16,415 nt of DNA from Nanosynbacter sp. (GTDB lineage: Bacteria; Patescibacteriota; Saccharimonadia; Saccharimonadales; Saccharimonadaceae). Positions 6,345 through 12,859 of the stretch are shown here, piece after piece; positions within the stretch are counted from its first letter, which is position 1, and each line of letters starts with the position of its first letter. A program made the position numbers and the translations under genes. The DNA is taken from assembly GCA_015257455.1 (NCBI GenBank), contig JABZKD010000011.1, positions 1 through 16,415 of the forward strand, in the 5' to 3' direction. Below the pieces are notes generated by a model. That model was not told the origin of the DNA, did no database searches, and saw nothing but the letters and a program-made list of their open reading frames with translations.

Positions 6345-7604
6345 TCATGTCTCGATTTGCTGAAAAATAATTTCTTTCGTCATCTCAACATAGAGCTCAC
6401 ACATGCTTGATTCCTTTTCCGAGAATTCGCCATTGGCTTCCCTCGTAATTAAACATCCACCCCTACAGAATCCAAAAATTGGACATCGTTTACACTTTTC
6501 GGCACTTCGCTCAAGGTTTCGGTTCGACAATAAGGCTTGATATCTCTTGTTTTTTGATATTTCTAGGATTTCAGTAGCGGCCCCCATTTGATAGTTGCTA
6601 TATCCGCATGGTAGAACATCTCCACTTGGAGTAACACATATTGAATTACCTCTTTCACCACCACAAAAGCCAATGTCCTCTTGTTCTGGTATCAAACCTA
6701 AATTTTCTGCAGGCCTAGACCAGAATCCAATAACTGAAATTCCTTTTTTATCCGCATATTTACGAACATAAATTAATTTATTTATGATTTCACGGATAGG
6801 GGTTTTTACAATACCCACTACGTCTATGTCAATACGAATTTCAGTCATCCCCAGAGAATATGCCCAATCAATGATATCAGTGTTTACTTCCGATAAATTC
6901 TCTTCCGTTACGGTCATCGCAAAGCCATCTAACGGATGGCCGAGGTCCGATAGTAACGTAAATCCTTTTATAATTAAATCGTAAGTTCCCTGTAGGTCCT
7001 TAGTTAATCTAACTTTATCGTTACCAGCTCTAGTGCCATCTAAACTAGCTGCAATCTCTACATTATATGATATGAGTCTCTTTGCTATTTCTTCTGTTAA
7101 TAACGCTAGATTGGTATTTATTCCAATTTTAATGTGGATTCCATATCTTTTTTCACATTCTTTAATATATGGTAGCAATTTTGATATTGTAGCATAATTA
7201 AGTAGTGGTTCGCCTCCTCCAAAATTTATATAAAAGTCCCTTTCGCCTTTATTAATTAAGAGTAAAATGTAATTATCAATACTTAATTTTGCAGTATCAA
7301 AAGACATCATTTTTTCTTTATTATAGTAATGTTTTGAATTTGCAAAATGAATACAATAACTACATCTAAATGGACATTCTTCCGACATTATTAGGGATAA
7401 ATATTTAACCTTATTAACTTTATGAACATTATGTACTTCAAAAAGTTTTTTAAGACAATTATCATCCTCTTTTACCGACTCTATCAAAATATGATTTTTC
7501 TTTAGGAAATCATAAGATTCAATATCGAAGGTTTTAGTGAAGTCTTCCTTATTAAATTCTTTTGCCTCTTTTAAGTAAATTGCAAGATCTTTTGGAATTT
7601 GCAT
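6345..7604 (-). CDS. Radical SAM/SPASM-domain protein, likely peptide maturase
   Basis: This is a radical S-adenosylmethionine enzyme with a C-terminal SPASM domain, the architecture of RiPP maturases and anaerobic sulfatase-maturing enzymes. The first cluster motif is CPFRCSYC (C77, C81, C84), followed by NFGGGEP (~127-133). The SPASM region carries eight cysteines (314, 323, 333, 371, 374, 380, 384, 402) in FCGGERG, VTPSGDVLPCG, CKRCPIFGFC and RGGC, consistent with two auxiliary 4Fe-4S clusters. All catalytic motifs look intact. The ATG at 7604 has no ribosome-binding site. Reading upstream in the same frame crosses a UGA and reaches an ATG at 7685 with an ideal AAAAGGAGG (see the 7605-7685 entry), so the true translation start is uncertain. 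The gene is AT-rich. A 30-residue Cys peptide follows on the same message. Confidence 0.88.
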   Translation of the reverse strand: MQIPKDLAIYLKEAKEFNKEDFTKTFDIESYDFLKKNHILIESVKEDDNCLKKLFEVHNVHKVNKVKYLSLIMSEECPFRCSYCIHFANSKHYYNKEKMMSFDTAKLSIDNYILLLINKGERDFYINFGGGEPLLNYATISKLLPYIKECEKRYGIHIKIGINTNLALLTEEIAKRLISYNVEIAASLDGTRAGNDKVRLTKDLQGTYDLIIKGFTLLSDLGHPLDGFAMTVTEENLSEVNTDIIDWAYSLGMTEIRIDIDVVGIVKTPIREIINKLIYVRKYADKKGISVIGFWSRPAENLGLIPEQEDIGFCGGERGNSICVTPSGDVLPCGYSNYQMGAATEILEISKNKRYQALLSNRNLERSAEKCKRCPIFGFCRGGCLITREANGEFSEKESSMCELYVEMTKEIIFQQIET

Positions 7605-7685
7605 AACTCGACCATATATCGAATGTCATATCACCGTCGGCTTCTTATCTTTTGATAAAAAATAAACATACTTAGAAACAACCAT
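7605..7685 (-). other. Interrupted 5' segment of the radical SAM gene (in-frame UGA)
   Basis: An ATG at 7685, with AAAAGGAGG 8 nt upstream, opens a 19-codon ORF (MVVSKYVYFLSKDKKPTVI) that ends at UGA (7626-7628). Seven further codons in the same frame (HSIYGRV) join directly to the ATG at 7604. The combined layout, an aromatic/charged strand, then I-x-HS-I-YG-x-V, then a helix, resembles the usual N-terminus of SPASM maturases, where the interrupted position is normally Tyr, Phe or Trp. One base change (TGG to TGA) would explain it. Options are a nonsense mutation, a sequence error, readthrough or a short leader peptide. A weak 6-bp stem (ATTCGA/TCGAGT) follows the UGA. Confidence 0.75.
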
Positions 7686-7724
7686 GAAAAACACCTCCTT
7701 TTAAATGTACGCCACCTTTTTTGA

Positions 7725-7753
7725 ATAATACAATAAAATTTTTATTTTGTCAA
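7725..7753 (-). promoter_or_regulatory. Promoter of the radical SAM/peptide unit
   Basis: Minus-strand TTGACA (7748-7753), a 17-nt AT-rich spacer and TATTAT (7725-7730) form a near-consensus promoter. Transcription would start near 7718 and give a ~33-nt leader carrying the AAGGAGG site (7694-7700). The start codon best served is the ATG at 7685, upstream of the in-frame UGA. Confidence 0.8.
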
Positions 7754-7794
7754 TGTAAATTATTTATAGTTAAATCAATGATTCTATTTAATGT

Positions 7795-7800
7795 TATAAT
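7795..7800 (+). promoter_or_regulatory. -10 box of the LOG-family gene
   Basis: TATAAT lies exactly 7 nt before the ATG at 7808, with no Shine-Dalgarno in between. Transcription would start at or next to the A of the ATG, implying a leaderless mRNA. No strong -35 is visible. Confidence 0.5.
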
Positions 7801-7807
7801 TAAGCTT

Positions 7808-8518
7808 ATGGATAAAATAACATTAAACTGGTTAAATGAGCTGAAAGACAATAATATCACTGGACCAGATATAGACCGCTCGATGGCTTATGCCAAGGAC
7901 CTCTTGAAGGGGCTTTCGACGATCAGTCAATTCTCCCAAGGTGTGACAATTTTTGGTTCTGCCAGAACTAAAGAAAAAGACGTTTACTATCAAAAAGCCA
8001 TGAAGCTTGGTCGCCTGCTTGCAGAAAATGGCCATCCAGTGATCACCGGTGGTGGTCCTGGCATTATGGAAGCAGCGAACCGTGGCGCCTTCGAATATGG
8101 TGGTCGATCAGTGGGCCTAAATATCATTTTACCGCATGAGCAAAAAATCAACCCGTACCTTACTGACACCATGGAATTTCACTACTTCTTCGCCCGAAAA
8201 GTGATGTTAGTAATGTCGAGTAAGGCTTATGCTTTCTTCCCTGGTGGCTTCGGTACCCTAGATGAACTTTCTGAAGTTTTGATGCTGATGCAGGGCAAAA
8301 AGATGCCGAAGATGCCATTCTTCTTCATCGGCAAGTCATACTGGAAGCCACTGATTAAGTTTTTCACTAACAAGATGCTGAAAGAAGGCATGATTAAGAA
8401 AGAGGACCTAAAGATTTTCAAGGTCACGGATGATGTGCGTGAAGTGGTAATAGCTGCAAATAAGATTGGTCACCTCAAAATTGATCAAAATATTTACAAT
8501 ACTTTCAAATCGGTTTAG
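7808..8518 (+). CDS. LOG family protein (lysine decarboxylase-like fold)
   Basis: LOG proteins are Rossmann-like phosphoribohydrolases; characterised members release free base from nucleoside 5'-monophosphates such as cytokinin ribotides. The nucleotide-binding motif GGGPGIMEAANRGAF and the signature PGGFGTLDELSEVL (PGGxGTxxE) are both present, separated by the usual ~75 residues that include FFARKVMLV. I start at 7808 (236 aa, MDKITLNWLNEL); the longer ORF from 7721 would begin upstream of the -10 box and adds a non-homologous stretch. It is the only gene on the plus strand in the left 15 kb, divergent from the radical SAM gene. The N-terminal ~35 residues are helical. Its physiological substrate in a bacterium of this kind is unknown. 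Confidence 0.93.
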   Translation: MDKITLNWLNELKDNNITGPDIDRSMAYAKDLLKGLSTISQFSQGVTIFGSARTKEKDVYYQKAMKLGRLLAENGHPVITGGGPGIMEAANRGAFEYGGRSVGLNIILPHEQKINPYLTDTMEFHYFFARKVMLVMSSKAYAFFPGGFGTLDELSEVLMLMQGKKMPKMPFFFIGKSYWKPLIKFFTNKMLKEGMIKKEDLKIFKVTDDVREVVIAANKIGHLKIDQNIYNTFKSV

Positions 8519-8548
8519 ATAGCTTAAAAAACAATTTCAAATTTAACA

Positions 8549-8577
8549 AAAAATAGAGCCATCGAAGCTCTATTTTT
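8549..8577. terminator. Bidirectional intrinsic terminator between LOG and pfkB genes
   Basis: AAAAATAGAGC (8549-8559) and GCTCTATTTTT (8567-8577) form a stem with a 7-nt loop. The stem is flanked by an A-run on the left and T-runs on the right, so it can stop transcription from both convergent genes. Confidence 0.9.
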
Positions 8578-8584
8578 ATTTTTA

Positions 8585-9511
8585 CTAAAGTCTTTGGATT
8601 GGCATCGGGTGGAGGTCTTCATCGCCGTAAAGTGTGCCGGCTTGAGCGCCAATATGAGAAATCACAGAGGTGGCATTAGCAGCGGCAAAAATTAGTGCAT
8701 CCTTAAATTTTTTACCATCCAGGGTGGCGGACAAAAATCCCGCACCAAAAGCATCACCTGCTCCGGTGGTGTCTTTCGGAGTTTTCATTTCATATTCAGC
8801 GAGACGATAAGTTTCCTTACCGTTGGTAGCGATGGACCCACGAGCGCCGGCGGTGATAATCACGGTTTTAACATAACGAGCTAGTTTAACCAACAACTCT
8901 TCGAGGATTTCTCCTCCAATCAAAGTTTTAGCTTCTTTTTCGTTCAAAATTAAAATATCGACATCTTGAAGTAGACCTAAAAGCTTCTTCTTTTCGGCAA
9001 TCTCCTCCATACCAGGATTCCACATAATTTTAACGCCCTTCTCTTTGGCTTTTTCAAAAAACTTCAGTGCGGTATTCATGTCGCCGTTTAGGCTGGTGAC
9101 GTAAAGCCAATCCGGGTTAGACAGATCAAGATCGGAGGCTTCGAGTTTAGTAAAGCTTTCCGAGGCGCCACGACAAGTTAAAATCGTACGCTTACCGGTT
9201 TCAGAATCGAGCAAAATCACTGAAATGCCAGTCTTTTTGCGAGTAAAATTCAGGTAGCTGGTATCGACATTTTCATTTTGGAGAAAATTCAAAATGGCAT
9301 TAGCTGCACTATCACGACCAAAATTAGAAATCACAATGGTTTCGTGACCGTGTCTAGCAAAATTCGTAGCCGCATTGACCCCCCCACCGCCAACCTCGAA
9401 ACTATTTTTGTCCATAGTGAGCTTCTCGCCGGTCTTAATTTCGCCGAGATCATTATGGTCAATCATATAGATGTCTTGCAAGACACTACCGAGACAAACT
9501 ACCCGACTCAT
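8585..9511 (-). CDS. PfkB-family sugar kinase (ribokinase-like)
   Basis: This is a kinase of the ribokinase/PfkB superfamily, which phosphorylates sugars or nucleosides using ATP. The first signature region is FEVGGGGVNAATNFARHG (GGGG at 41-44), the NxxE motif is NEKE (190-193), and the second signature is DTTGAGDAFGAGF with the catalytic base D253. The 308-residue length is normal. Substrate cannot be read from sequence; the operon (gap, rpiB, rpe-like) suggests a pentose, nucleoside or hexose. Its ATG overlaps the stop of the epimerase gene as ATGA, so the two are translationally coupled. The stop is TAG, and a bidirectional terminator follows. Confidence 0.93.
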   Translation of the reverse strand: MSRVVCLGSVLQDIYMIDHNDLGEIKTGEKLTMDKNSFEVGGGGVNAATNFARHGHETIVISNFGRDSAANAILNFLQNENVDTSYLNFTRKKTGISVILLDSETGKRTILTCRGASESFTKLEASDLDLSNPDWLYVTSLNGDMNTALKFFEKAKEKGVKIMWNPGMEEIAEKKKLLGLLQDVDILILNEKEAKTLIGGEILEELLVKLARYVKTVIITAGARGSIATNGKETYRLAEYEMKTPKDTTGAGDAFGAGFLSATLDGKKFKDALIFAAANATSVISHIGAQAGTLYGDEDLHPMPIQRL

Positions 9512-10167
9512 AGGAAGACCCCACGTTTCTTAGCTTCCGTAACTAGGGCCTCGTAGGCGGCCTTTTTATCTTCAGGCTGAGACAAGGCAGATCCAACATT
9601 AATCACATTCACTTCATAATTAGCCAGAGCGCGAACATTAGTCAGATTAGCACCGCCATCCCAACCAATTTCAATATCAGGCTTGATACTGCGAATAATT
9701 TTGACCTTTTCGGCCTGCAAAATATCGGCCTTGGCGCCCTGCTGACCGAGATTGCCAGCAAAAATCAGAGCGTGATCAGCGACTTCAAGATATTTTTTAA
9801 CTAGACCAGGATAGGTGGTAGGTAGAATTGCCACCCCAGTCTTTATCCCAGCTTTTTTCAATTGCTCAAAAATAGGAAGTAAGTCCTCGGAAGCCTCGGC
9901 ATGAAAAATCGCAAGGGATGGATGAAGACGCAGGACCTCTGACAAATGGTCGCTCGGACGAATGGCCATAATATGGAGGTCGAATTGAATACCGTTCGGA
10001 AGCTGAGAAATTGAACTTTCTGGCACGCTACGATTCGGCGTAAAAGTGCCATCCATCAGATCAATCTGAATACGTTTAGCAAACGAAATATAGGCCTTCA
10101 TTTGCTCGACAAAAACATTCGTGTCATCGGTTAAAATCGTTGGTACGATAATTGTGTCCTCACCCAT
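9508..10167 (-). CDS. Ribulose-phosphate 3-epimerase-like TIM-barrel protein (variant active site)
   Basis: The 219-residue protein belongs to the Rpe family, which normally interconverts ribulose-5-P and xylulose-5-P. Family blocks are IDLMDGTFTPN (35-45), FDLHIM (62-67) and IGWDGGANLTNV (167-178). Of the four metal or catalytic residues of classical Rpe, D36, H65 and D170 are present, but the first metal His (usual H-V-D-V-M-D-G) is Gln34. The usual MTVNPGFGGQ phosphate-binding loop is replaced by FAGNLGQQGAKAD. It could be a divergent epimerase, one for another sugar phosphate, or inactive. It follows rpiB by 11 nt with AGGA upstream, and overlaps pfkB by ATGA. The Rpe fold assignment is firm, the activity is not. 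Confidence 0.82.
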   Translation of the reverse strand: MGEDTIIVPTILTDDTNVFVEQMKAYISFAKRIQIDLMDGTFTPNRSVPESSISQLPNGIQFDLHIMAIRPSDHLSEVLRLHPSLAIFHAEASEDLLPIFEQLKKAGIKTGVAILPTTYPGLVKKYLEVADHALIFAGNLGQQGAKADILQAEKVKIIRSIKPDIEIGWDGGANLTNVRALANYEVNVINVGSALSQPEDKKAAYEALVTEAKKRGVFL

Positions 10168-10178
10168 ATTTGTCCTTT

Positions 10179-10646
10179 TTAGTAAATATTTTCCTCATCT
10201 AGGCGCTGATTTCGACGAATATAACGCTCTTCTGGAATAAATGGTTCTTCTAAAAATCCTGTGACGGACGCTTCAATTTCTTCCTCCGTCATATAGTCTG
10301 AAGAAAGACAGAGGACGTTGGCGTCGTTATGCTTGCGACCGATACGAGCGAGAGATTCGGTGTAGCCACAGATCGCCCGAATACCGCGGAAGCGATTAGC
10401 CTGCATCGAGATGCCATGAGCGGAACCACAAATCAGAAAGCCACGCGCGGTAGGATTTTCGCGCACTGCACGAGAGACAGCAATTGCAGAATCATTGAAA
10501 TCGTCGCCTGGCTGAATCGTGAGCGGGCCGAGATCATTCACTTCAATATTCATTTCAGGATGCTGATTTTGATATTCGGCCAAAAAAGTCAGAAGACGTT
10601 GCTTAACAGTAAATCCACGGTGATCAGAGGCGACGTAAAGTTGCAT
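10179..10646 (-). CDS. rpiB: RpiB/LacAB-family sugar-phosphate isomerase
   Basis: RpiB-type isomerases interconvert ribose-5-P and ribulose-5-P; LacA/LacB members act on galactose-6-P. The start ASDHRGF (usual ASDHAGF) with D8 and H9, the active-site Cys73 in LICGSAHGISMQANR, and HNDANVLCL (H106, D108) are diagnostic. The anion-hole sequence differs: CGSAHG replaces the usual CGTGIG. I start at the ATG at 10646 (155 aa, MQLYVASDHRG) because AGGA is correctly spaced and it lies just after the gap stop; the longer reading from 10661 would overlap gap. The C-terminal ~20 residues are Arg/Glu-rich. It forms a sugar-phosphate operon with gap, the rpe-like gene and pfkB. Confidence 0.88.
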   Translation of the reverse strand: MQLYVASDHRGFTVKQRLLTFLAEYQNQHPEMNIEVNDLGPLTIQPGDDFNDSAIAVSRAVRENPTARGFLICGSAHGISMQANRFRGIRAICGYTESLARIGRKHNDANVLCLSSDYMTEEEIEASVTGFLEEPFIPEERYIRRNQRLDEENIY

Positions 10647-10647
10647 T

Positions 10648-11649
10648 TTATTCCTTTCCAAAATCAGCAGTTAATTCGACGAGACGGTTAGAATAACCCC
10701 ATTCATTGTCATACCAAGCTACAATCTTGATCAAATCGCCGTCCACCACATCAATAAGTGGAAGGTCGACAATACAAGAGTGGGAATCACCCCGATAATC
10801 GGATGAAACTAATTCTTCATGAGAAACACCGAGAATACCTTCGTAGAATGGCTCGCTGGCAACTTTTTCGAAAAGCTGAGTAAGCTCTTCCTTGGTAGTA
10901 GGACGAGAAAGTACGGCAGTAATATCAGCAAGAGAAACTACAGGGGTCGGGACGCGAACAGAAAGACCATTGAACTTGCCCTTGAGGGTTGGAATAGTCA
11001 AGGCTGCAGCTTTTGAAGCACCCGTGGTAGTAGGTACGATATTTTCGGCAGCCGAACGTGCTTCACGAAGGTCCTTCGCTGGAGCATCGAGTAGGCGCTG
11101 TGAACCCGTGTAAGAATGCACGGTGGTCATCATAGCTTTTTTCACGCCAAAATTATCTTCAAGCACCTTCATAATTGGTGCGATACAGTTCGTAGTACAA
11201 GAAGCGTTAGAAAGAATCTTATCTTCCTTGGTAACTTCGCCTTCGTTCACGCCGAGCACGATAGTTTTAGCACCTTCGCCCTTGGCTGGAGCAGAAATTA
11301 CTACTTTACGAGCGCCAGCTGCGAGATGAGCCTTGGCTTTCTCTGGGTCAGTGAAGAAGCCCGTAGATTCAATCACCACATCGACACCTAATTCACCCCA
11401 AGCGAGATTGGCTGGATCTTTTTCTGAGAATACGCGGATTTTTTTGCCATCCACGATAATATTTTGATCATCAAAAGTCACTTCACGACTGTAAGTACCA
11501 TAACTGGAATCATGCTTGAGAAGAAAAGCGAGCGTTTTGGTGTCGGTCAAATCGTTTATAGCTACAACTTCGAGATCACGTCGCATCAAAGCAATTTTTA
11601 GAGCATTTCGACCGATACGGCCAAAACCATTGATTGCAATTTTAATCAT
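10648..11649 (-). CDS. gap: Glyceraldehyde-3-phosphate dehydrogenase
   Basis: GAPDH oxidises glyceraldehyde-3-P to 1,3-bisphosphoglycerate with NAD+ in glycolysis. The NAD-binding start MIKIAINGFGRIGR, an Asp at 33 (INDLTD, typical of NAD preference), the catalytic Cys151 in SNASCTTNC and His178 in TVHSYTGSQ are present. C-terminal WYDNEWGYSNRLVEL is also typical. The start at 11649 (333 aa) is supported by AAAGGAGG and family alignment; upstream codons from 11697 belong to the leader. It has its own promoter and heads the gap-rpiB-rpe-pfkB operon. Confidence 0.98.
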   Translation of the reverse strand: MIKIAINGFGRIGRNALKIALMRRDLEVVAINDLTDTKTLAFLLKHDSSYGTYSREVTFDDQNIIVDGKKIRVFSEKDPANLAWGELGVDVVIESTGFFTDPEKAKAHLAAGARKVVISAPAKGEGAKTIVLGVNEGEVTKEDKILSNASCTTNCIAPIMKVLEDNFGVKKAMMTTVHSYTGSQRLLDAPAKDLREARSAAENIVPTTTGASKAAALTIPTLKGKFNGLSVRVPTPVVSLADITAVLSRPTTKEELTQLFEKVASEPFYEGILGVSHEELVSSDYRGDSHSCIVDLPLIDVVDGDLIKIVAWYDNEWGYSNRLVELTADFGKE

Positions 11650-11667
11650 TTTCCTCCTTTTTCTTTT

Positions 11668-11697
11668 ATTATAGCATAAGAGAGTTCCTGAAAACAA
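11668..11697 (-). promoter_or_regulatory. Promoter of the gap operon
   Basis: Minus-strand -35 TTGTTT (11692-11697), 18-nt spacer, extended -10 TGC-TATAAT (11668-11673), followed by GGAGG and the gap ATG. The -35 merges with the T-run of the rpsG terminator. Confidence 0.75.
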
Positions 11698-11725
11698 AAA
11701 AATACCACCTCGAAGAGATGGTATT
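11696..11725 (-). terminator. Terminator of the str operon
   Basis: The minus-strand hairpin AATACCATCTC / GAGGTGGTATT with a TTC loop (11701-11725; one T-G pair) is followed by a T-run. It lies 15 nt after the rpsG stop and ends rpsL-rpsG before gap. Confidence 0.9.
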
Positions 11726-11739
11726 TTCGGACTCGGTAT

Positions 11740-12219
11740 TTAAGCGCGAGCAAAGTGAGCGAAAGCACGGTTGGCTTCGGCCATGCGGTGAGTGTCTTCC
11801 TTTTTCTTGAAGGCAGCACCAGAACCGTTGAAAGCATCGACGATTTCAGCTTCGAGACGGCGTGAATATGGCATACCCTTGCGTGAACGAGCTGATTGCA
11901 CGAGCCAAGAGAAGGCAAAGTGCATTTGACGGTGACCAGAAATTGGGAATGGGATTTGATAGTTAGCACCACCGACACGGCGGGACTTCACTTCAAAATC
12001 TGGAGAAACGTTAGCGACAGCCTTTTCGAGGACTTCGACTGGATTCTCAGAGTTCAATTTCTTAGCAGCACCTTCGATAGCAGCATAAACTGCGCGTTCA
12101 GAAGCTTGCTTTTTACCATCAAGCATTGATTTGTTAATCAAGCGTTGAACGAGGACTGACTGATATTTGCGATCAGGCATCACCTTACGTTCGAGAGATT
12201 TGGTAGTTTTACGTGGCAT
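11740..12219 (-). CDS. rpsG: 30S ribosomal protein S7
   Basis: S7 nucleates the 3' domain of 16S rRNA and lines the mRNA/E-site channel. The 159 residues start MPRKTTKSLERKVMPDRKY and contain family blocks LINKSMLDGKKQASERAVY, VEVLEKAVANVSPDFEVKSRRVGGANYQIP and KGMPYSRRLEAEIVDAFNGSGAAFKKKEDTHRMAEANRAFAHF. Length and order are canonical. It starts 2 nt after rpsL. No fusA or tuf follows, unlike the classical str operon; a terminator ends the unit here. Confidence 0.97.
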   Translation of the reverse strand: MPRKTTKSLERKVMPDRKYQSVLVQRLINKSMLDGKKQASERAVYAAIEGAAKKLNSENPVEVLEKAVANVSPDFEVKSRRVGGANYQIPFPISGHRQMHFAFSWLVQSARSRKGMPYSRRLEAEIVDAFNGSGAAFKKKEDTHRMAEANRAFAHFARA

Positions 12220-12221
12220 AA

Positions 12222-12635
12222 TTACTTACCCTCCTTCTTAGCGCCGTACTTAGAGCGGCCTTGCTTACGACCATTAACACCTTGAAGGTCGAGAGCACCA
12301 CGAACGATATGATAGCGGACACCTGGAAGGTCAGGCACACGACCACCACGAACGAGCACTACAGCGTGTTCCTGAAGGTTGTGACCTTCGCCACCGATGT
12401 AAGCCCAAACTTCTTGACCGTTGGTAAGACGCACACGAGCGACCTTACGAAGAGCAGAGTTAGGTTTCTTTGGGGTTTTGGTAGTAACCTTGATACAAAC
12501 ACCACGCTTGAAAGGTGAAGCTTGGTTGTAGTAACGAGTTTTAAGGGTGTTGACGATAGAACCAAGGGCTGGTGACTTAGACTTTCTAGCAGCAACCTTA
12601 CGAGGTTTACGGATCAACTGATTAATTGTTGGCAT
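12222..12635 (-). CDS. rpsL: 30S ribosomal protein S12
   Basis: S12 sits at the decoding centre and controls translational accuracy. Key blocks are MPTINQLIRKPRK, the accuracy loop TTKTPKKPNSALRKVARVRLTNG (K56 matches E. coli K43), IGGEGHNLQEHAVVLVRGGRV and DLPGVRYHIVRGALD. E. coli K88, a classical streptomycin-resistance position, aligns without gaps to Pro101 (GGRVPDLPG). The neighbouring Asp102, the methylthiolation site in other bacteria, is kept. The 137-residue length includes ~13 extra residues before the accuracy loop. GAGGA precedes the ATG. Confidence 0.98.
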   Translation of the reverse strand: MPTINQLIRKPRKVAARKSKSPALGSIVNTLKTRYYNQASPFKRGVCIKVTTKTPKKPNSALRKVARVRLTNGQEVWAYIGGEGHNLQEHAVVLVRGGRVPDLPGVRYHIVRGALDLQGVNGRKQGRSKYGAKKEGK

Positions 12636-12785
12636 TAGTTTCCTCTTGTGTTATTGATAAAAATCTGATTCTTCATCAGTGGTGAAGCTCTAGATAAAAC
12701 TTCACAGCTTGAATAGCTATAATACGATATTTTACAACCTCAAGCGAGCCTTTTCTTTACAGCAGTAGAATTGGCTTGAAACTCG
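12636..12785 (-). promoter_or_regulatory. ~150-nt leader of the rpsL-rpsG mRNA
   Basis: The untranslated leader between the predicted transcription start (~12785) and the rpsL ATG is unusually long for this window. It can form at least two small hairpins: GTGAAG...CTTCAC and CTGAT-GAAGA-ATCAG, both in its 3' half. A feedback site for S7 or S12 would be expected in such a place, but no known motif is recognised. I see no tRNA or other RNA gene here. Confidence 0.45.
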
Positions 12786-12791
12786 TTAGTT

Positions 12792-12820
12792 ATTATACCT
12801 GTTATTAGGAATTTTGTCAA
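12792..12820 (-). promoter_or_regulatory. Perfect consensus promoter of the str operon
   Basis: Minus-strand TTGACA (12815-12820), exactly 17 nt, then TATAAT (12792-12797): a full match to the sigma-70 consensus. The -35 overlaps the T-run of the terminator of the upstream membrane-protein gene. Confidence 0.92.
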
Positions 12821-12848
12821 AAAAATACGGCCATTTTTGGACCGTATT
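12819..12848 (-). terminator. Terminator of the small membrane-protein gene
   Basis: AATACGG / CCGTATT (12842-12848 and 12824-12830) with an inner CC/GG pairing and a one-base bulge is followed by a run of T on the minus strand. The T-run continues into TTGACA of the next promoter. Confidence 0.88.
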
Positions 12849-12859
12849 CATAAATCAAA

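Noticed and set aside
7605..7628. Selenocysteine at the UGA of the radical SAM gene
   Set aside because: Only a weak 6-bp stem follows the UGA, and the expected residue is aromatic, not a redox Cys.
7605..7685. UGA recoded as Gly or Trp genome-wide (alternative genetic code)
   Set aside because: The other genes have no internal in-frame UGA, and the rpe-like gene ends at UGA in a classical ATGA overlap, so UGA is a stop here.
7721..7807. Longer N-terminus of the LOG protein starting at 7721
   Set aside because: It would start upstream of the TATAAT box at 7795 and adds a segment unlike the family; the radical SAM promoter occupies this stretch on the other strand.
12635..12676. A 13-codon ORF in the str leader whose stop overlaps the rpsL ATG as TAATG
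   Set aside because: It has no ribosome-binding site, its ATG is in a hairpin-forming region, and such a short overlap can arise by chance.
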